64,000 nucleotides of DNA from Tretioscincus oriximinensis. Lineage: Eukaryota; Chordata; Lepidosauria; Squamata; Gymnophthalmidae. A program made the translations under genes and the position numbers. Positions 10,245 through 21,489 of the stretch are shown in pieces. The notes below the pieces were generated by a model that did no database searches, was not told the DNA's origin, and saw nothing but the letters and a program-made list of their open reading frames with translations. The stretch lies in assembly GCA_022410635.1 (NCBI GenBank), contig JAJVDF010000382.1, forward strand, positions 419,252-483,251, in the 5' to 3' direction. Each line of letters starts with the position of its first letter. The first letter of the stretch is position 1.

Positions 10245-11151
10245 AGGCTGTGTGCGCATGATGACTTAAAAAATGCTAAAAAGCTATAATACAGAATATA
10301 GCAATCATGTGGTCTGTGCACACCAAACATGCATATTCTGTCACCAGCTCCATAACATCGCTCATTGATCTCATGGCAGGGCAGTCTAATCATTTTATTT
10401 TTTTTTACTCACAACCACCAATAGAAACAACTGCCGCATTCTTGCTTGNTTTAACAGCTCGCATATGATATGTGCACACACTATGGTTGCCATATTTTGG
10501 CAGCCNAAAACCGGGACAGGCGTCTGTGTTTTCATGCGTGTGTGTGNATAGCTGCTCGAATGCTGGAGGCGGGATTTCGCGCCTTCTGTCAGGCAAAGTG
10601 CGTCAACTCGCCTCCAGCNGAGGAAAAACGCCTGGGTTTGTGACAGGAGAACAGAGCTGTCCAGGCATTTTTGCTCTACTGGAGGCGAGTTGGCGCACTT
10701 TGCCTGACAGAAGGCGCGAAACCCCGCCTCCAGCATTGAAGCAGCTACGGCACGCTCCGAGGTTCCTTCCAGGACCCCGGAAAGCGTTGCCGGGCTGCAG
10801 CTGTCACCTCTGATGGCTGCTTTTCCTTTTAAATCCTGCATTTTTATATTCCCTGATGCAGCATCAGGGAATGTAAAAATTCGGGATTTTATCTTAAAAC
10901 CCGGAGGGGACTATATTTTAGTCCCNCAAACCGCTATTTTCCCGCCTTCCGTATGGCAACCCTAGCACATGCATACACTCTTGAGAGTACAGGGGTTCTC
11001 CAGAACAATGGCTGAATATCTGAGCATTAGTTTATTCTGCGATAAACAGTATTTATTGCGGATTGACTACTGAAAAGCGCTTATTATGTGTACCTGAGAC
11101 ATCCTGATTGCGCTCCAAACAAGGTAGAAAATAGCTGTGTGCACACACCCT
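10245..11151. mobile_element. ~400-bp DNA-transposon-like repeat, split by a nested element
   Basis: The two parts (10245-10481 and 10965-11151) match the uninterrupted copy at 25738-26130 in order: CACCAAACATG, ACCAATAGAAA, TGTCTGAATATCTGAGCA-like, AGTTTATTC and a CATCCTGATTGCGCT-like block. The left end AGGCTGTGTGCGCA and the right end TGTGCACACACCCT are near-inverted copies, suggesting terminal inverted repeats. No coding capacity is seen. Confidence 0.6.
10482..10964. mobile_element. hAT-like non-autonomous DNA transposon, 483 bp, nested
   Basis: The left end TATGGTTGCCATA and the right end TATGGCAACCCTA are inverted repeats (12 of 13). The 8-bp flanks GCACACAC (10474-10481) and GCACATGC (10965-10972) fit an 8-bp target duplication with two changes. 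The other copy of the host repeat reads straight through this point at 25968-25980, giving the empty site. Internally a 66-bp CpG-rich inverted repeat (10551-10618 against 10679-10745) forms a long hairpin. No transposase is present. Confidence 0.75.
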
Positions 11152-11321
11152 GCGTATTCTTTAAAACCATATAATATAGGAAAACACTCTGTTCACTAGA
11201 TTGATGAAGCAGAAATCTTGCAAATGAATGTCTGGTTGATGTCACAGTAAAGAAATGACAGGTGGAAGCACAAAGATTATGTTGATTGTACACAGTGGGA
11301 CTCAGAAGCTGCATTCATACC

Positions 11322-11412
11322 TAATATTTTTTTTAATTTATTTATTTGTATTTATATCCTGCCCTATACCTGAAGGTCTCAGGGCGGCCAACAAAAGGGC
11401 GGCACATAACTT
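11322..11412 (-). mobile_element. L2-type LINE/SINE 3' tail
   Basis: A TTTATTTATTTG run, then ATATCCTGCCCTATACCTGA and AGGTCTCAGGGCGG. Same module as at 6478 and 29565. Confidence 0.65.
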
Positions 11413-11949
11413 TTGATGCTTCTTAATAGCACAACACATCTCTGAGGCAGCTGAAGGATGATTTGTAAGGGGAAACAGTCACCTACCAGCCTGTCCCATA
11501 AGCATTCTAGGTTAGTAAATGTGGATTAGAAGTGGAATGAGAATACAAAGGCTACCATTACTAAGACACTTTTGAACTGCTTTTTTGTTATTTGTAAATG
11601 CAGCTACACTTTTAATGATGCTTCATCATATACACTGTTTCCTTTTAATCCAAATTCAAACAGGCAGAATTATTCCCCCAGACAACTATTTAAAATAGTC
11701 TCAGCTCTGAAGTAAATTTCATTGGTAAACTATCTGCATATGATTTATAGGCTTTCCAGCAATGGCCAACAAGGTAGAGTTAGTAAGGCATGGAGTATGT
11801 TTTTTACCTTTACAGTCATGTTCCATGCCATGAAGACAAAACTGAACAATTTGAATAGCTGTGTTAGTGTTATTAGAAAGTCCAGCAAGGGGGGAGGGGT
11901 AATAGAACTTGGAGATTAACAAGAGGAAGGTAGATTGTATGAGCTTTTG
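11413..11949. other. No recognised feature
   Basis: AT-rich sequence up to the CR1 fragment. Confidence 0.5.
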
Positions 11950-11981
11950 TAGACACATCTACTTCTTTAGATGCATCACGC

Positions 11982-12373
11982 TACATCTGGATAGTCTAAT
12001 AGGCAGTGCCGGGGTAGAGCCAGGTGTTGTGGTACATATTGGTACCGAGGACATTGGGAGAGCCAAGCAGGGAGTCCTGGAAGCCAAATTTAGGTTGCTA
12101 GGTAGAAGATTGAAATCCAAGACCTCCAAGGTAGCATTTTCTGAAATGCTACCCGTTCCATGTGCAGGACCAGCTAGACAAGCAGAGATTAGAAGCTTCA
12201 ATGTGTGGATGAGGCTGTGGTGTTGTGAGGAAGGATTTAGATTTGTCAGGAACTGGGGAATATTTTGGGACAGGCCATACCTGTACAAAAGGAATGGGTT
12301 GCACTTGAACCAAGATGGAACTACACTGCGGGAATTTAATATTAAAAAGATTGCAGAGCAGCTTTTAAACTGA
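11982..12373 (+). pseudogene. CR1 ORF1 esterase (SGNH-like) domain
   Basis: The frame reads GVEPGVVVHIGTEDIGR, then EAKFRLLGRRLKSKTSKVAF, then LPVPCAGPARQ, FNVWMRLWCCEEGFRFV and KRNGLHLNQDG, ending QLLN-stop. This is the SGNH-type esterase at the end of ORF1 in CR1-group LINEs. The nucleophile block lies upstream and is missing. The Asn block reads GTED where GTND is expected, and the last block reads NGLHL where DGLHL is expected, so two catalytic positions are changed. The stretch is otherwise uninterrupted for about 125 residues. Confidence 0.85.
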
Positions 12374-12524
12374 TATCTGGGGGAAAGCCGATAGGAGCTG
12401 GGCAGCATCCGGTTTGAGATAATGTAAATGTAAATGCAGTTGCTGAGGGAGAATTATGGAGATAATATAGTATTGGAGAGGGAACCCGGTTGTAGTATTC
12501 AAGTAAAAACCTGCAAGGCCAAAC

Positions 12525-13010
12525 ATGCACCGGAGAAGGACATATAAATTCCTGTATGCAAATGCCAGAAGCCTCCGAACAAAAATAGGGGAGTTGGAAT
12601 GCTTAGTGATTGACAATAACGTCGATATTATTGGCATAACTGAAATCTGGTGGACAGAAGAAAACCAATGGAATACAGTAATCCCAGGTTACAAACTATA
12701 CAGAAAAGATAAGAAAGGGAGACCTGGTGGTGGTGTAGCCTTGTACATTAAAGAAGAGATTGAATCCTACGAACTTGAATTTCCAGGTAAAACAGACCCA
12801 TTCACAGAAGCACTGTGGATAACATTATCAGTTCAGAAAACAAGTCTAATATTGGGAGTATGCTACCGACCTCCTAACCAAACACCTGAAAGCGATACTC
12901 ATTTGGAAAATGAGGTCACTGAAGCTTCCAAAAAGGGAAGGATAGTAATAATGGGAGACTTCAATGACCCACACATTGATTGGGCGAATGCTTGTTTCAC
13001 TCATGAAAGC
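12525..13010 (+). pseudogene. CR1 ORF2 apurinic-type endonuclease domain, truncated
   Basis: About 160 residues in one frame contain the endonuclease landmarks in order: FLYANARSLRTKIGELE, DIIGITEIWW (catalytic Glu), PGGGVALYIK, ILGVCYRPPN and IVIMGDFNDPHIDW (Asp and Asn). The frame diverges after THES at about 13005, before the expected final His motif, and no reverse transcriptase follows. In a whole element this enzyme nicks target DNA to prime reverse transcription. This copy ends mid-domain. Confidence 0.88.
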
Positions 13011-13896
13011 TTATACTACCTATCTTTCTCCTGATAGTCTCCAAATTCTATTAGCCTATTTGAAGAATGCTCAAGCTAAGACAAACTGCAAAATGGCTAC
13101 CCAAAGTCATACCAATTGAACTGGATGTCCTCAGAACCGAAAACCCACTTTGGGTCAGGGTATTTTGTCTATATCCTGGATGGGATCTGAGGCATCAGTG
13201 TGAGAAGTAAAAACAAAGTTTACCCAAATCTGTGTTTGTGGGACATCATATAAGAGCTGATGGTATGAAATGCTGATTTGTTAGAGATATATTGGGGATA
13301 ATAATACTTTTTTCTTGTATAATATAATGAAAATGATCCTGACTTTGGAGCTAGGTAAGATTTAGTCTTTTGAGTAAAATGCACTTATTTTTTTAAAAAA
13401 GAGTCTGAAATTCTGGATCACAGTAGTTCAAAACCATCCCTTTCTTGATGGAGATCATTCCACATAACTTGTACCTTGGTCTAGGTGAACAATGCATGAC
13501 ATTTCCTGAGCAATTCAAAGGGGAGATCAAGAAACCTGTGAATATTCCGTACTAGTAATTCATTCCTCCACTATTTAATTATAAGAATGTGTCTATTTCT
13601 TATCCTGTATATAACAAAATATTTTTAAAATGACAATTACTTGATAGTTACCTCACTTACAGATATGGCAATTATGTACTATTAGTAAAAAAAGAGAGAG
13701 TGAGAGAGATGTTGAACATATTTAAGATAAAAGCTTAGAATCCTACTATTTAGCTCCAAGAACACAATGTGTTGAAACTTGGGTTGTGTCTCCATTATGC
13801 ACTGAAAGTAACTTATGGCAGTTGGTCTCCTTCGGAAGTCATAGAAACCGCCCCCACTTCAATTGGAGAGATATAGTCCTGGGATCTCTGTTAATA
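13011..13896. other. No recognised feature
   Basis: AT-rich; a short AG-rich run at about 13691-13710. No family recognised. Confidence 0.5.
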
Positions 13897-14106
13897 CAGG
13901 GTGCTTCAAAAAATGTATACACACTGTGAACTTCCCTCAAACATACGTACGCCATGTTGATATTACTATTCGATTATGCTGCCACCTGGTGAAGAAATAT
14001 AACATTAGCCTCGTTGAGCGGAAAATCCTGAAATTTAACTTTGTAGAACAGTAAATAAATTTTCTATGGAAGTTCATAGTGTGTATACATTTTTTGAAGC
14101 ACCCTG
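13897..14106. mobile_element. mariner-like MITE, 210 bp, near-identical inverted ends
   Basis: The left end CAGGGTGCTTCAAAAAATGT continues into ATACACACTGTGAACTTCC. The right end is its reverse complement with a single difference over 39 bp. TA flanks both sides (13895-13896 and 14107-14108), the duplication expected of Tc1/mariner elements. The interior has no transposase. Confidence 0.85.
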
Positions 14107-15775
14107 TATATACATTTTGAATTGTTTCAGTATGACATAGTGGATCCTTCCTGCTTAGGCAGGATCAGAAGCAGGACTATGGCATCTCATTTCTGCATGT
14201 TAATGCATTACATGTGAAGATCCATCTACAATTGATACACATTGTCCACAAACGGTGTAACTTGATACCAATCAAATGACTCTTGTTTTGTTTCACCAAT
14301 ATATGTTAATATGAAGATTTAATGGTGGGATTTATTGAATCTTGTCCAGAACACAGGAATATGCAGAAGGCATGCCTCCATTTGCAGGGTTACTAGGGGA
14401 CAAATTTCAAGAGCACACTAAAGCGTGACTCTAAAATAGGTCTCCAAGAGCCTCCAAAGACAAGAAGCGTTGTTGTTGATCTTCAAAGTTCTTGTGAGGT
14501 TCAGAGCCAGTGTGTGTGGGGTCTGGATCAGTACATGGTAGANACAGAACTACGGTATATCAGTCCACAGAGATCTGACTCAGATTGCTTGGTTCCTGCC
14601 TCACAGAGCCATATGGGGTCATTCTTACGGATTTTATTTTTGTTCAAATTTTTAGGATATTTTTTCTCCAAATTTTCTTTATATCATTTCCTAAAAATTA
14701 GTCTTATGACACCTACAAAATATGCTTTCATCTTTCTTCAAAAATTAGGAAAGAGATTCTTAAATGAAATCTATGTTTTTTATTTAATGTTCAACTTTAT
14801 TACCATAAGACTTTTCATATAATCTGTATTCTTTTATTGTTATATTTATAACACTTTTGTCCAGTTAAGTTACTTAATATGAATTATTTTACATCAGAAC
14901 TATTTAATATAAATTCAGATACAAGGGACTAGATTCAGTTTGCAGTTTTTGTTTGAAATGAAAAATAACAATTTCTTAAGTAAAAGAAATGGGAGAAAGG
15001 GAAAGGGGAAAATTAGTAAATTGACCCCATGCTATCTATATGTCCCTGACCAAATGACCTTTTCTTTCTCTAGCATTTTAATCATTTTCTAATGTCTTTT
15101 AACAATCATTTTCTTGTTGGGAAAGCACTGTCTAGCAGATGATAGCATCTAAACAAGCTTATACCTTAATTGGAACAATTCTCCCATAAATATTTATGTT
15201 GCCATGATTAAGCCATTTAGCAAATGCAACTACCCATTATGGGTTAAAATAGAGAGCATTGTTCTAGGTAGCCTGAGGCATGACGTGGTTTATACTAGGA
15301 GATTTTGGCTATAATTCATTTAATCAATCATTTGACCCTGAAGCCTCCAAAGTAACCAGGAGCTGCTGGGTGAAAAGATTAGAGGGTATAATCCTGAAAA
15401 TGATACGCTTTATATATCTTCCACTAATAAATTGTGCTTCATAAAACTCCAGAAAATATATATATATATTAAAATCACTATAAACCTCCTGTATCATGTC
15501 TTAAAAGTGATCAAATGGCTACTTTCTTATTTTAGGAACTGGTTTAAATTTATACTTTTTGTCTTCTTTCAAAAACCTCAAGGAAGCCAAAGAAGCAATG
15601 CTAGAGAAGATCCTGCAAAATCCAAGTGATAAATATCTGAAATAATAGTACAAATTACTCTAAACTATTGAGCTGATAAGTTTCAGAGAAGACAAACTAT
15701 GGTCTGTGCAGGCAGACCTCAGCATCCTAGCTTCTGCTGACCCATTTGAACAGGCCTTGCTAGTGGCTGGATGAC
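14107..15775. other. No recognised feature
   Basis: AT-rich sequence with an (AT)n run near 15458-15470. No repeat family or conserved protein seen. Confidence 0.5.
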
Positions 15776-16429
15776 ATCAATGTTTAAAGAAGGAAAGAAA
15801 ATATAAGTAAAAAATCCCTCATTCTCAAGAAGGACAATGGAAAGTATATTGCTGGCCATGGCCTATCAGCTCGACAATGATACGCAGACACCTTTAATGA
15901 TTTAACAAGTTTAATCAATCCTGACATCAAGTCCATTAACATAAACATACATTTCGACTGAAGGATATTGAAAATTTGTTACCCCTTCATCCAGTGGAAC
16001 AACATCGGATAAATAGATTTAAATAAGTAGTGGAATAAACATGGGCATGACATGATAGGAAGGTATTGCACAGCATTCTGAGGCTGATTGATCCATGCAG
16101 ATTGATTCACTACAGCCAGCAACCAGGCTTTAATGGGTATCAGCAGCAGCAGTCCCATCCAGCTGTTGGACGGAAACAGCTGAGGATCCAACAGACGGTG
16201 TCACATAGCATGATGCCAAACATAGCCCCTCCCCAAGGGTACACTGCATGCCTCCAAAATCCTTTGGGGGTTCCTCGACCCAAGCATGATGGTATAGTTA
16301 GGGGATACCTGCCAAGCAGGTCAGTAACTACTCTTATTGATCAGCCGAGAATGCACCATAACATTAAAGCAGCCCTCGGAGCCAATTCCTGCCATATGCC
16401 TCCGACCATGCCTCAATATAAGCCCATAC

Positions 16430-16960
16430 TTGAGTAAGCCAACATTCCACTCCCTGATCGACGAGGTGAACCCCATCACCTGTGNGGAAAATGGTAGCAG
16501 CAAATCACAGTGCCAGGTGCAAAATAACTCTGTCCCTGTGATCAAGCAGCCAGCTAGCAATTGTACTGTGGGCATGTTGTCTAGCTGCATGAAACCTTGA
16601 GGGGGCCCAAACACCTCTCCAGCAGCAGCGAGTGAGCCTTTGGGAACAGAACCACTGCATTTGTGATATAAAGCCGAGCAAGGCATCCAGGTCCTTCATA
16701 ACCCGGCATGCCAGCAACACCCACTTAGTACCTGGCAAGTCATTCTCTCTCAGATTGAATGACTATAGGGTCAGGAGCACAGCATCCACAAGCAATGGGC
16801 ACCAAAACCAACCATAGTCACCATACTGTGGCCCCATCCAGCAGCACGTGCCATCCAATGAGTGGATGCATGGGCCCAACACAAATGGCCGTTGGGTACA
16901 GCCTGGAACAAAAAGGGCGATCAACAAGGAGCTCCAACTCACTCATCTTGCCGGCACCTT
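16430..16960 (-). pseudogene. SGNH-hydrolase remnant of the second retroelement
   Basis: Reading the minus strand, the Asn block appears as FNLRENDLPGTKWV (about 16760-16720), then VMKDLDALLGF, MQWFCSQRLTRCCWRGVW and VILHLAL-stop-FAATIF, then GDGVHLVDQGVECWL (about 16480-16440). DGVHL supplies the Asp-x-x-His pair. Block I is degraded and needs frame changes; I cannot identify the nucleophile Ser with confidence. Comparison with 4675-5241 shows the same block order, including the REND and VH motifs. Confidence 0.7.
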
Positions 16961-17074
16961 ATCTCTAGGCACACCTGCCTAGCAGCCAAGAGCCTTGAAA
17001 AAAGGCTGTCTGGGATCTAAGGCATCACCTGGAGCTGTTTAGCCCACCCAGGCAAAGAAGCCCCCCAAAGCCAT

Positions 17075-17280
17075 TAATTACAGCCTGTACTGGCTGTCAC
17101 AGCCCCACTGCGCAGGCAAAGCCTATACAAGCCTATTGATTACAGCCTACACTGGCTGTCAAGCCACACCACCACTCCAGCCTTTAAAATGGCTATTGTT
17201 TAAAGCTGCGTGATTACAGCCTACACTGGCTGTTAAACCACACCACTCAGCCTTGAAAAAGGCTATTTGAAATCTGCTTC
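17075..17280 (-). repeat. Degenerate ~70-bp tandem repeat, three units
   Basis: TTACAGCCTRYACTGGCTGT recurs at about 17080, 17141 and 17215, followed each time by a variant of CARGCCACACCAC and AGCCTTKAAAAWGGC. Confidence 0.7.
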
Positions 17281-17620
17281 ACTTCCTGATTCTATCCAAC
17301 AGCGAACAAGGTCAGAAAAATCTCACAGAGCCAGCTGAGAAAGTGCTGCTATCTCTGTTTAGCTCGCCAATGTTTAAAGAAGGAAAGAAAATATAAGTCA
17401 AAAATCTTTCAATCGCAAGGAGAACAACAATGAAAAGAACAAGAGTTAATTAATCATAACATATCCTAGTTAAGGTATCTTGTTATTTCCTGTTCTACCG
17501 TTCCACTTAGCAATGCTGTTCACTCCAGCACAGAACTATCTACGAAATGCATTATGCTTTACAAAACTGAAAATAATACTTTAATAACACTATTTTCATC
17601 CAACACCAGTTCAATTTCAG

Positions 17621-18002
17621 TAGACTGACTAGATTTTCTGAGGCCCAAACTGGGGTAATTAATATTTATGCTATGTTGCATATTCACCAGCCAACATGCA
17701 TAACCCTCCGAAATCCCTATCAGAGAAATCCACGAAGCACTCAAGATATTTTTGAAATGCGTTAGAATTTTTGAAGTGCCTGAGAGATTTTCAAAGAGCA
17801 TGAGAATTTTTCAAAGTGCATGATTTAATTTTTCACTGAGGGGAGGGTGTTTTCAGGAGCTGGCCCTGATTGACAGAGCCCCCTAGTGTTGGTGCAGTGG
17901 TCTTTCCTCAGCAAAAAATGGGGAAATTGCCACCACCCTAGNGGGCAGGATAGAGATCCCAAAATTGGGTTTTCCCCCCAAAAGGGGTCATCTGGTCAGC
18001 CT
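17621..18002. mobile_element. hAT-like MITE, GACCAG family, long type (copy 1)
   Basis: The left end TAGACTGACTAGATTTTCTG and the right end GGGGTCATCTGGTCAGCCT are inverted family ends. Flanks AATTTCAG (17613-17620) and ACTTTCAG (18003-18010) fit an 8-bp target duplication with one change. It is the reverse orientation of copies at 42409 and 59970. Confidence 0.8.
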
Positions 18003-18200
18003 ACTTTCAGAATAGCAAATACATCAGCAAAGTGATTAGTGATTTCCTTGCCATATTATCTAAACCAAATGTGTATTTTTTCTGAGTTAGATATTGTCAA
18101 AAGAAAATATCCAGCCACTTTGTTGATGTGTTTTTTCTCCTCTGAAAGTAGTCTGAAGCTGGATTAAAACTTTGGTGAAACCAGGAACATAGTGAACGAA
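18003..18200 (-). mobile_element. Decayed L1-type LINE fragment
   Basis: It shares TTTTCTGAGTTAGA, CAAAAGAAAATA, CTTTGTTGATRT and CTGAAGYTGGRTTAAAACT with 26850-26960, which belongs to a longer L1-like minus-strand stretch. Too short and decayed for an independent protein call. Confidence 0.5.
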
Positions 18201-18757
18201 AACAGTCCAGTCTGCAAGGAAAAATGAGTTATTGATGTACGTGAAGTCACACATCTCTGTTTTCTTCTTAAAACAGAACCAATGGATTTATTTTTTCAAG
18301 AACAAAAATATTAGCAAACGACCTTGTTGTTAACAAATATAGAATGCTGAGAAAATGTAGTTCAACATCCAAAAAGAGTAAGAGGCAGCATATTCCTAAA
18401 GTTCATGGATGACTAGAATCAAAGCAGGTTTTGTAAAAAAAATTCCTGGCAAAAGGATGTTCCTGGCAACTGTAATCTTAGTATTGGACTTTTATCAGCA
18501 TTAAGAAAGGANTAGCCAAATTCATGTAAGTGGACCTCCCCTGAAGAAATTTCTATTTTGAACTTCAATCATCTCTAGTGAGCCAAGTTCTTGCTTTCTA
18601 ACACATTGATTTTGCTCCAAATTTTCTTTCTTCCACTTATCATGCAAATTGTCTTTCCTTTTTTCTTCCAAGATACTTTTAAATGATTGTACTGCACTTT
18701 CCCCTGGGATAGCCTACCAGACTACAGGTCTCCATTCTAGATTCTAGATTGGATATC
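18201..18757. other. No recognised feature
   Basis: AT-rich; nothing recognised. Confidence 0.5.
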
Positions 18758-18982
18758 CCGTTTGGTGTAATAGTTAAGAGTGCTGGACTCCCCCATGAAG
18801 CCACCTGGGCGATCTTGGGCCAATCACAGTTTTTAGAACTCTCTCATCCCTGCATATTTCATGAGGCATCTGTTGTGGAGAAATCAACAAAAGCTCTGTG
18901 CGCTGCTCTTTGGTTGAGCACCCTGAGACTTTTGGGTACAGAATGTGGTATAAGTATAAATTAGTTAATTAGTTGATTGATT
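18758..18982 (+). mobile_element. tRNA-derived SINE, type 1 (lizard-type), internally deleted head
   Basis: The head reads CCGTTTGGTGTAATAGTTAA (RNA polymerase III A-box region), then GAGTGCTGGACTC, and jumps to ATGAAGCCACCTGGG, so the B box is deleted. The body reads TTGGGCCAATCACAG, CTGTTGTGGAGAAA, CCCTGAGACTTTTGGGT. It matches 45107-45345. Confidence 0.75.
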
Positions 18983-21489
18983 CAAAGGAGGCCTTGCTCA
19001 CCACTGATATAGGATGAAGCACATTCCAAATCAAGAAGCCAACAGTTTGGATCATTTGTAGACCCCATTAAATAGTTCTACTGGCTAACAGTATACTTTA
19101 TTCCAGAAAGCATGCCTTCATTTTCCAGACTAGTGGGAGTCTAATTTAGGCAATACACTGAAGTTTCACTATTAAAAAAAACTGGGGGAAACATCATTAT
19201 AGTTCAGAAACATTACAGAACTCTGATTCAGCACCTGTTTTAATCAGCTTTAGATTTTCACAGTAACAAACTTTTGAAATTTTCATTTGAAAAATTGTTT
19301 TGTGTCTTTTTTGCCACTCCAATGAAGTTGTTTCATGGAGTAAAAGTTCTAGTTTTGTAAATAATCCTAGATTGGGTCCTAGGAGGGTTATAGAAATGAG
19401 CTCAAATTATAAAAATATGCCTTTGAAACAGAAACAAATTAAGGTTTATATTTTGACAAGGCTTGTGAGAACAGATTTTTAAAAAGAAAATCACATAATA
19501 TTGAAATAGCAATGGCTGATTTCCTGAAACCATCTAAACTAAGAAAACATTACAGCAATCAAGTAAAAATGAATATTGAGAAGGAAATGGAACAAAAATA
19601 TGATTAGATATAAAGGACAGCTATTTTTCAAATACAAAGTGAAGTATTGATTGCAAAATACCATAAGACTTGATTTACTGCAGATGTTAAACCAGATGAA
19701 AGCGGAAAAGCTACATCTATTAATCACCAAGAAGAATAAGTCTGATGAGTAAATGTGTTCAAAAAGTTAATTAATAAAGTCACATAGTTAGACAGCTGAA
19801 TCACACAGGAACTATCCCAGAAAATCGACATGCAGACAGAATATTTCACTTTTTAATATAGCTGGTGATATGTAGGTCTTAAAATTGACTTTAAAGTGTA
19901 AATGTTTAATATGGCATTGTGACCATAATTTTCAGAATATTTTAAAAACAATCAGGATTTGTTACTGAAGCAGAAGTAGACAGGGCTGGGGACACACTTA
20001 ACTAGACAATTCATTTCTATATTCATTTCTTTGTACAGTGAAGCTCTTCATTGCTTTACATTTATGCCTTTTCTACACTGGAACATATCCTGCAGCCTAT
20101 CTACAATTAGGGGCTTATTGTTCATGAGCTGTTCTTCTGATACCCTGTGACCAATGGTGAAGGTGGTATAAATCATTTTAAAGAAATGAATATGTGCATA
20201 GCAGATCCCTATTCTGTGATATACTGAAGAATGAAATCCNGTACAGAAAGAACCTTAAATTCATCCTAAGACACCAAGCAAGTAACAGGGGGTCACCAAG
20301 TCCATTTCTGAGCTGCTAAAACAGTTCTGGAGATTACAGCAAGCTCTGAAGTTCATCCCCAATGCGTAAGTTACTGTATGTGCTTCACACTTTCATTAAG
20401 GCTTAATTTGCTGGTCAATTCTATTTCTACTTGCCTTAGTTGCCCCCTGAACCTCCTTTCTACAGTTAAAAGCAACAAAAAGATTGGCACTTCAGATCAG
20501 AGAATCTAATTAGGAAAACATGCCTTATCGTTTCCCCAGTAATAATTTCCCCACTAATTTAGACACTGCCCCAGAATTCGTTTTATTTCATTTTGTTCTG
20601 ATACGCCTCAAGGTCCCGTACGGAATAAATCAGAAGAGTTGGCAATTATTCCATAACAGATTACTATGTATTATTTTTTTCCCATATTACTAAACCTCCT
20701 TTCAACACAAAAAGCTGAGGGTGTTAAACACCTTTCAATTACATTAACTTTTCTGCTTTCTTATTACTCTGCAAGTATTCAGAGACTGATGCCTCTGCCT
20801 GCAGTCAAAAACAGAACAGTCCAAACAAATTTTAAAATGTCTACTGTTAGACATGATTAGCCTAACAAGAAGTTCAGCCATTGAATTAAAACATATGTCT
20901 CTCAACAATCCACTTGTCTTGTATGCAGGATTCAGAAACGAAATATAAGACAAGTGGAAATGACCTCTTTCTTATATTTCAAATGAATAAATGGTTCAGA
21001 AGTCCCAAGCTGTGAATGTCGTACTGTGGCTGAATGCTATCTGTTGCTGAAAACTGCAGGATGTGGCTTTATGCATAACTGCAAATATTAAATGATTGAA
21101 ACTTCATGTTTTCACCGATGAATAATGAATACTATGAGTGCAGTAGGGAAAATGCAGGGGACCTTAACTTAGNTATGAATGCCACATGAGTCATGGTCCG
21201 TGACTTTTTCTGTGATCAAAGTGAAACAGGCATAAAAATGAAACATTTGCAAGGTTCGCACATGCCAAAGAATGTGAGTGAAGTCATAGAAAAATCATTG
21301 AATACATCTGGAGAACCAGTAGCAACCGTTGTGTCTACCTTAGAAGTTGATTTGGTTGGGTGAGCTTTAATTTCTTCCCTAAGTTCCAGTAACATGATTT
21401 GTCCCTTCCAATGTGCATTTTTAAATAATTTCACTATTTTTCATGATGGGAGAAGTACCCTAGGTGGGCTTAGGGATGAACTGTTNAAG
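18983..21489. other. No recognised feature
   Basis: About 2.5 kb of AT-rich sequence with no recognised repeat, conserved reading frame or splice pattern. Confidence 0.5.

Larger units (their letters stand above)
11950..13010 (+). mobile_element. CR1-type LINE internal fragment (ORF1 esterase + ORF2 endonuclease)
   Basis: An ORF1 C-terminal esterase (to the stop at 12371-12373) and an ORF2 N-terminal endonuclease (from about 12525) lie in the standard CR1 order with a ~150-bp spacer. Both ends are missing: similarity starts abruptly near 11980 and stops near 13005. Loss of the reverse transcriptase and 3' end is not the usual 5'-truncation pattern, so a later deletion or rearrangement is likely. 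Confidence 0.85.
15776..17440 (-). mobile_element. Second tyrosine-recombinase-type retroelement fragment carrying SGNH hydrolase
   Basis: A minus-strand SGNH domain (about 16430-16960) lies between two direct repeats: 15779-15845 and 17368-17435 share CAATGTTTAAAGAAGGAAAG followed by AAAATATAAGT and a looser tail. The 5' part (minus sense) holds a ~70-bp tandem repeat. No recombinase, gag or reverse transcriptase is seen. The hydrolase is of the kind found in the 1-6 kb element but clearly diverged. Calling the direct repeats element termini is an inference. Confidence 0.65.

Noticed and set aside
10395..10841. Minus-strand 148-codon frame
   Set aside because: It lies across the CpG-rich hairpin of the hAT-like element, where both arms give similar peptides in opposite frames.
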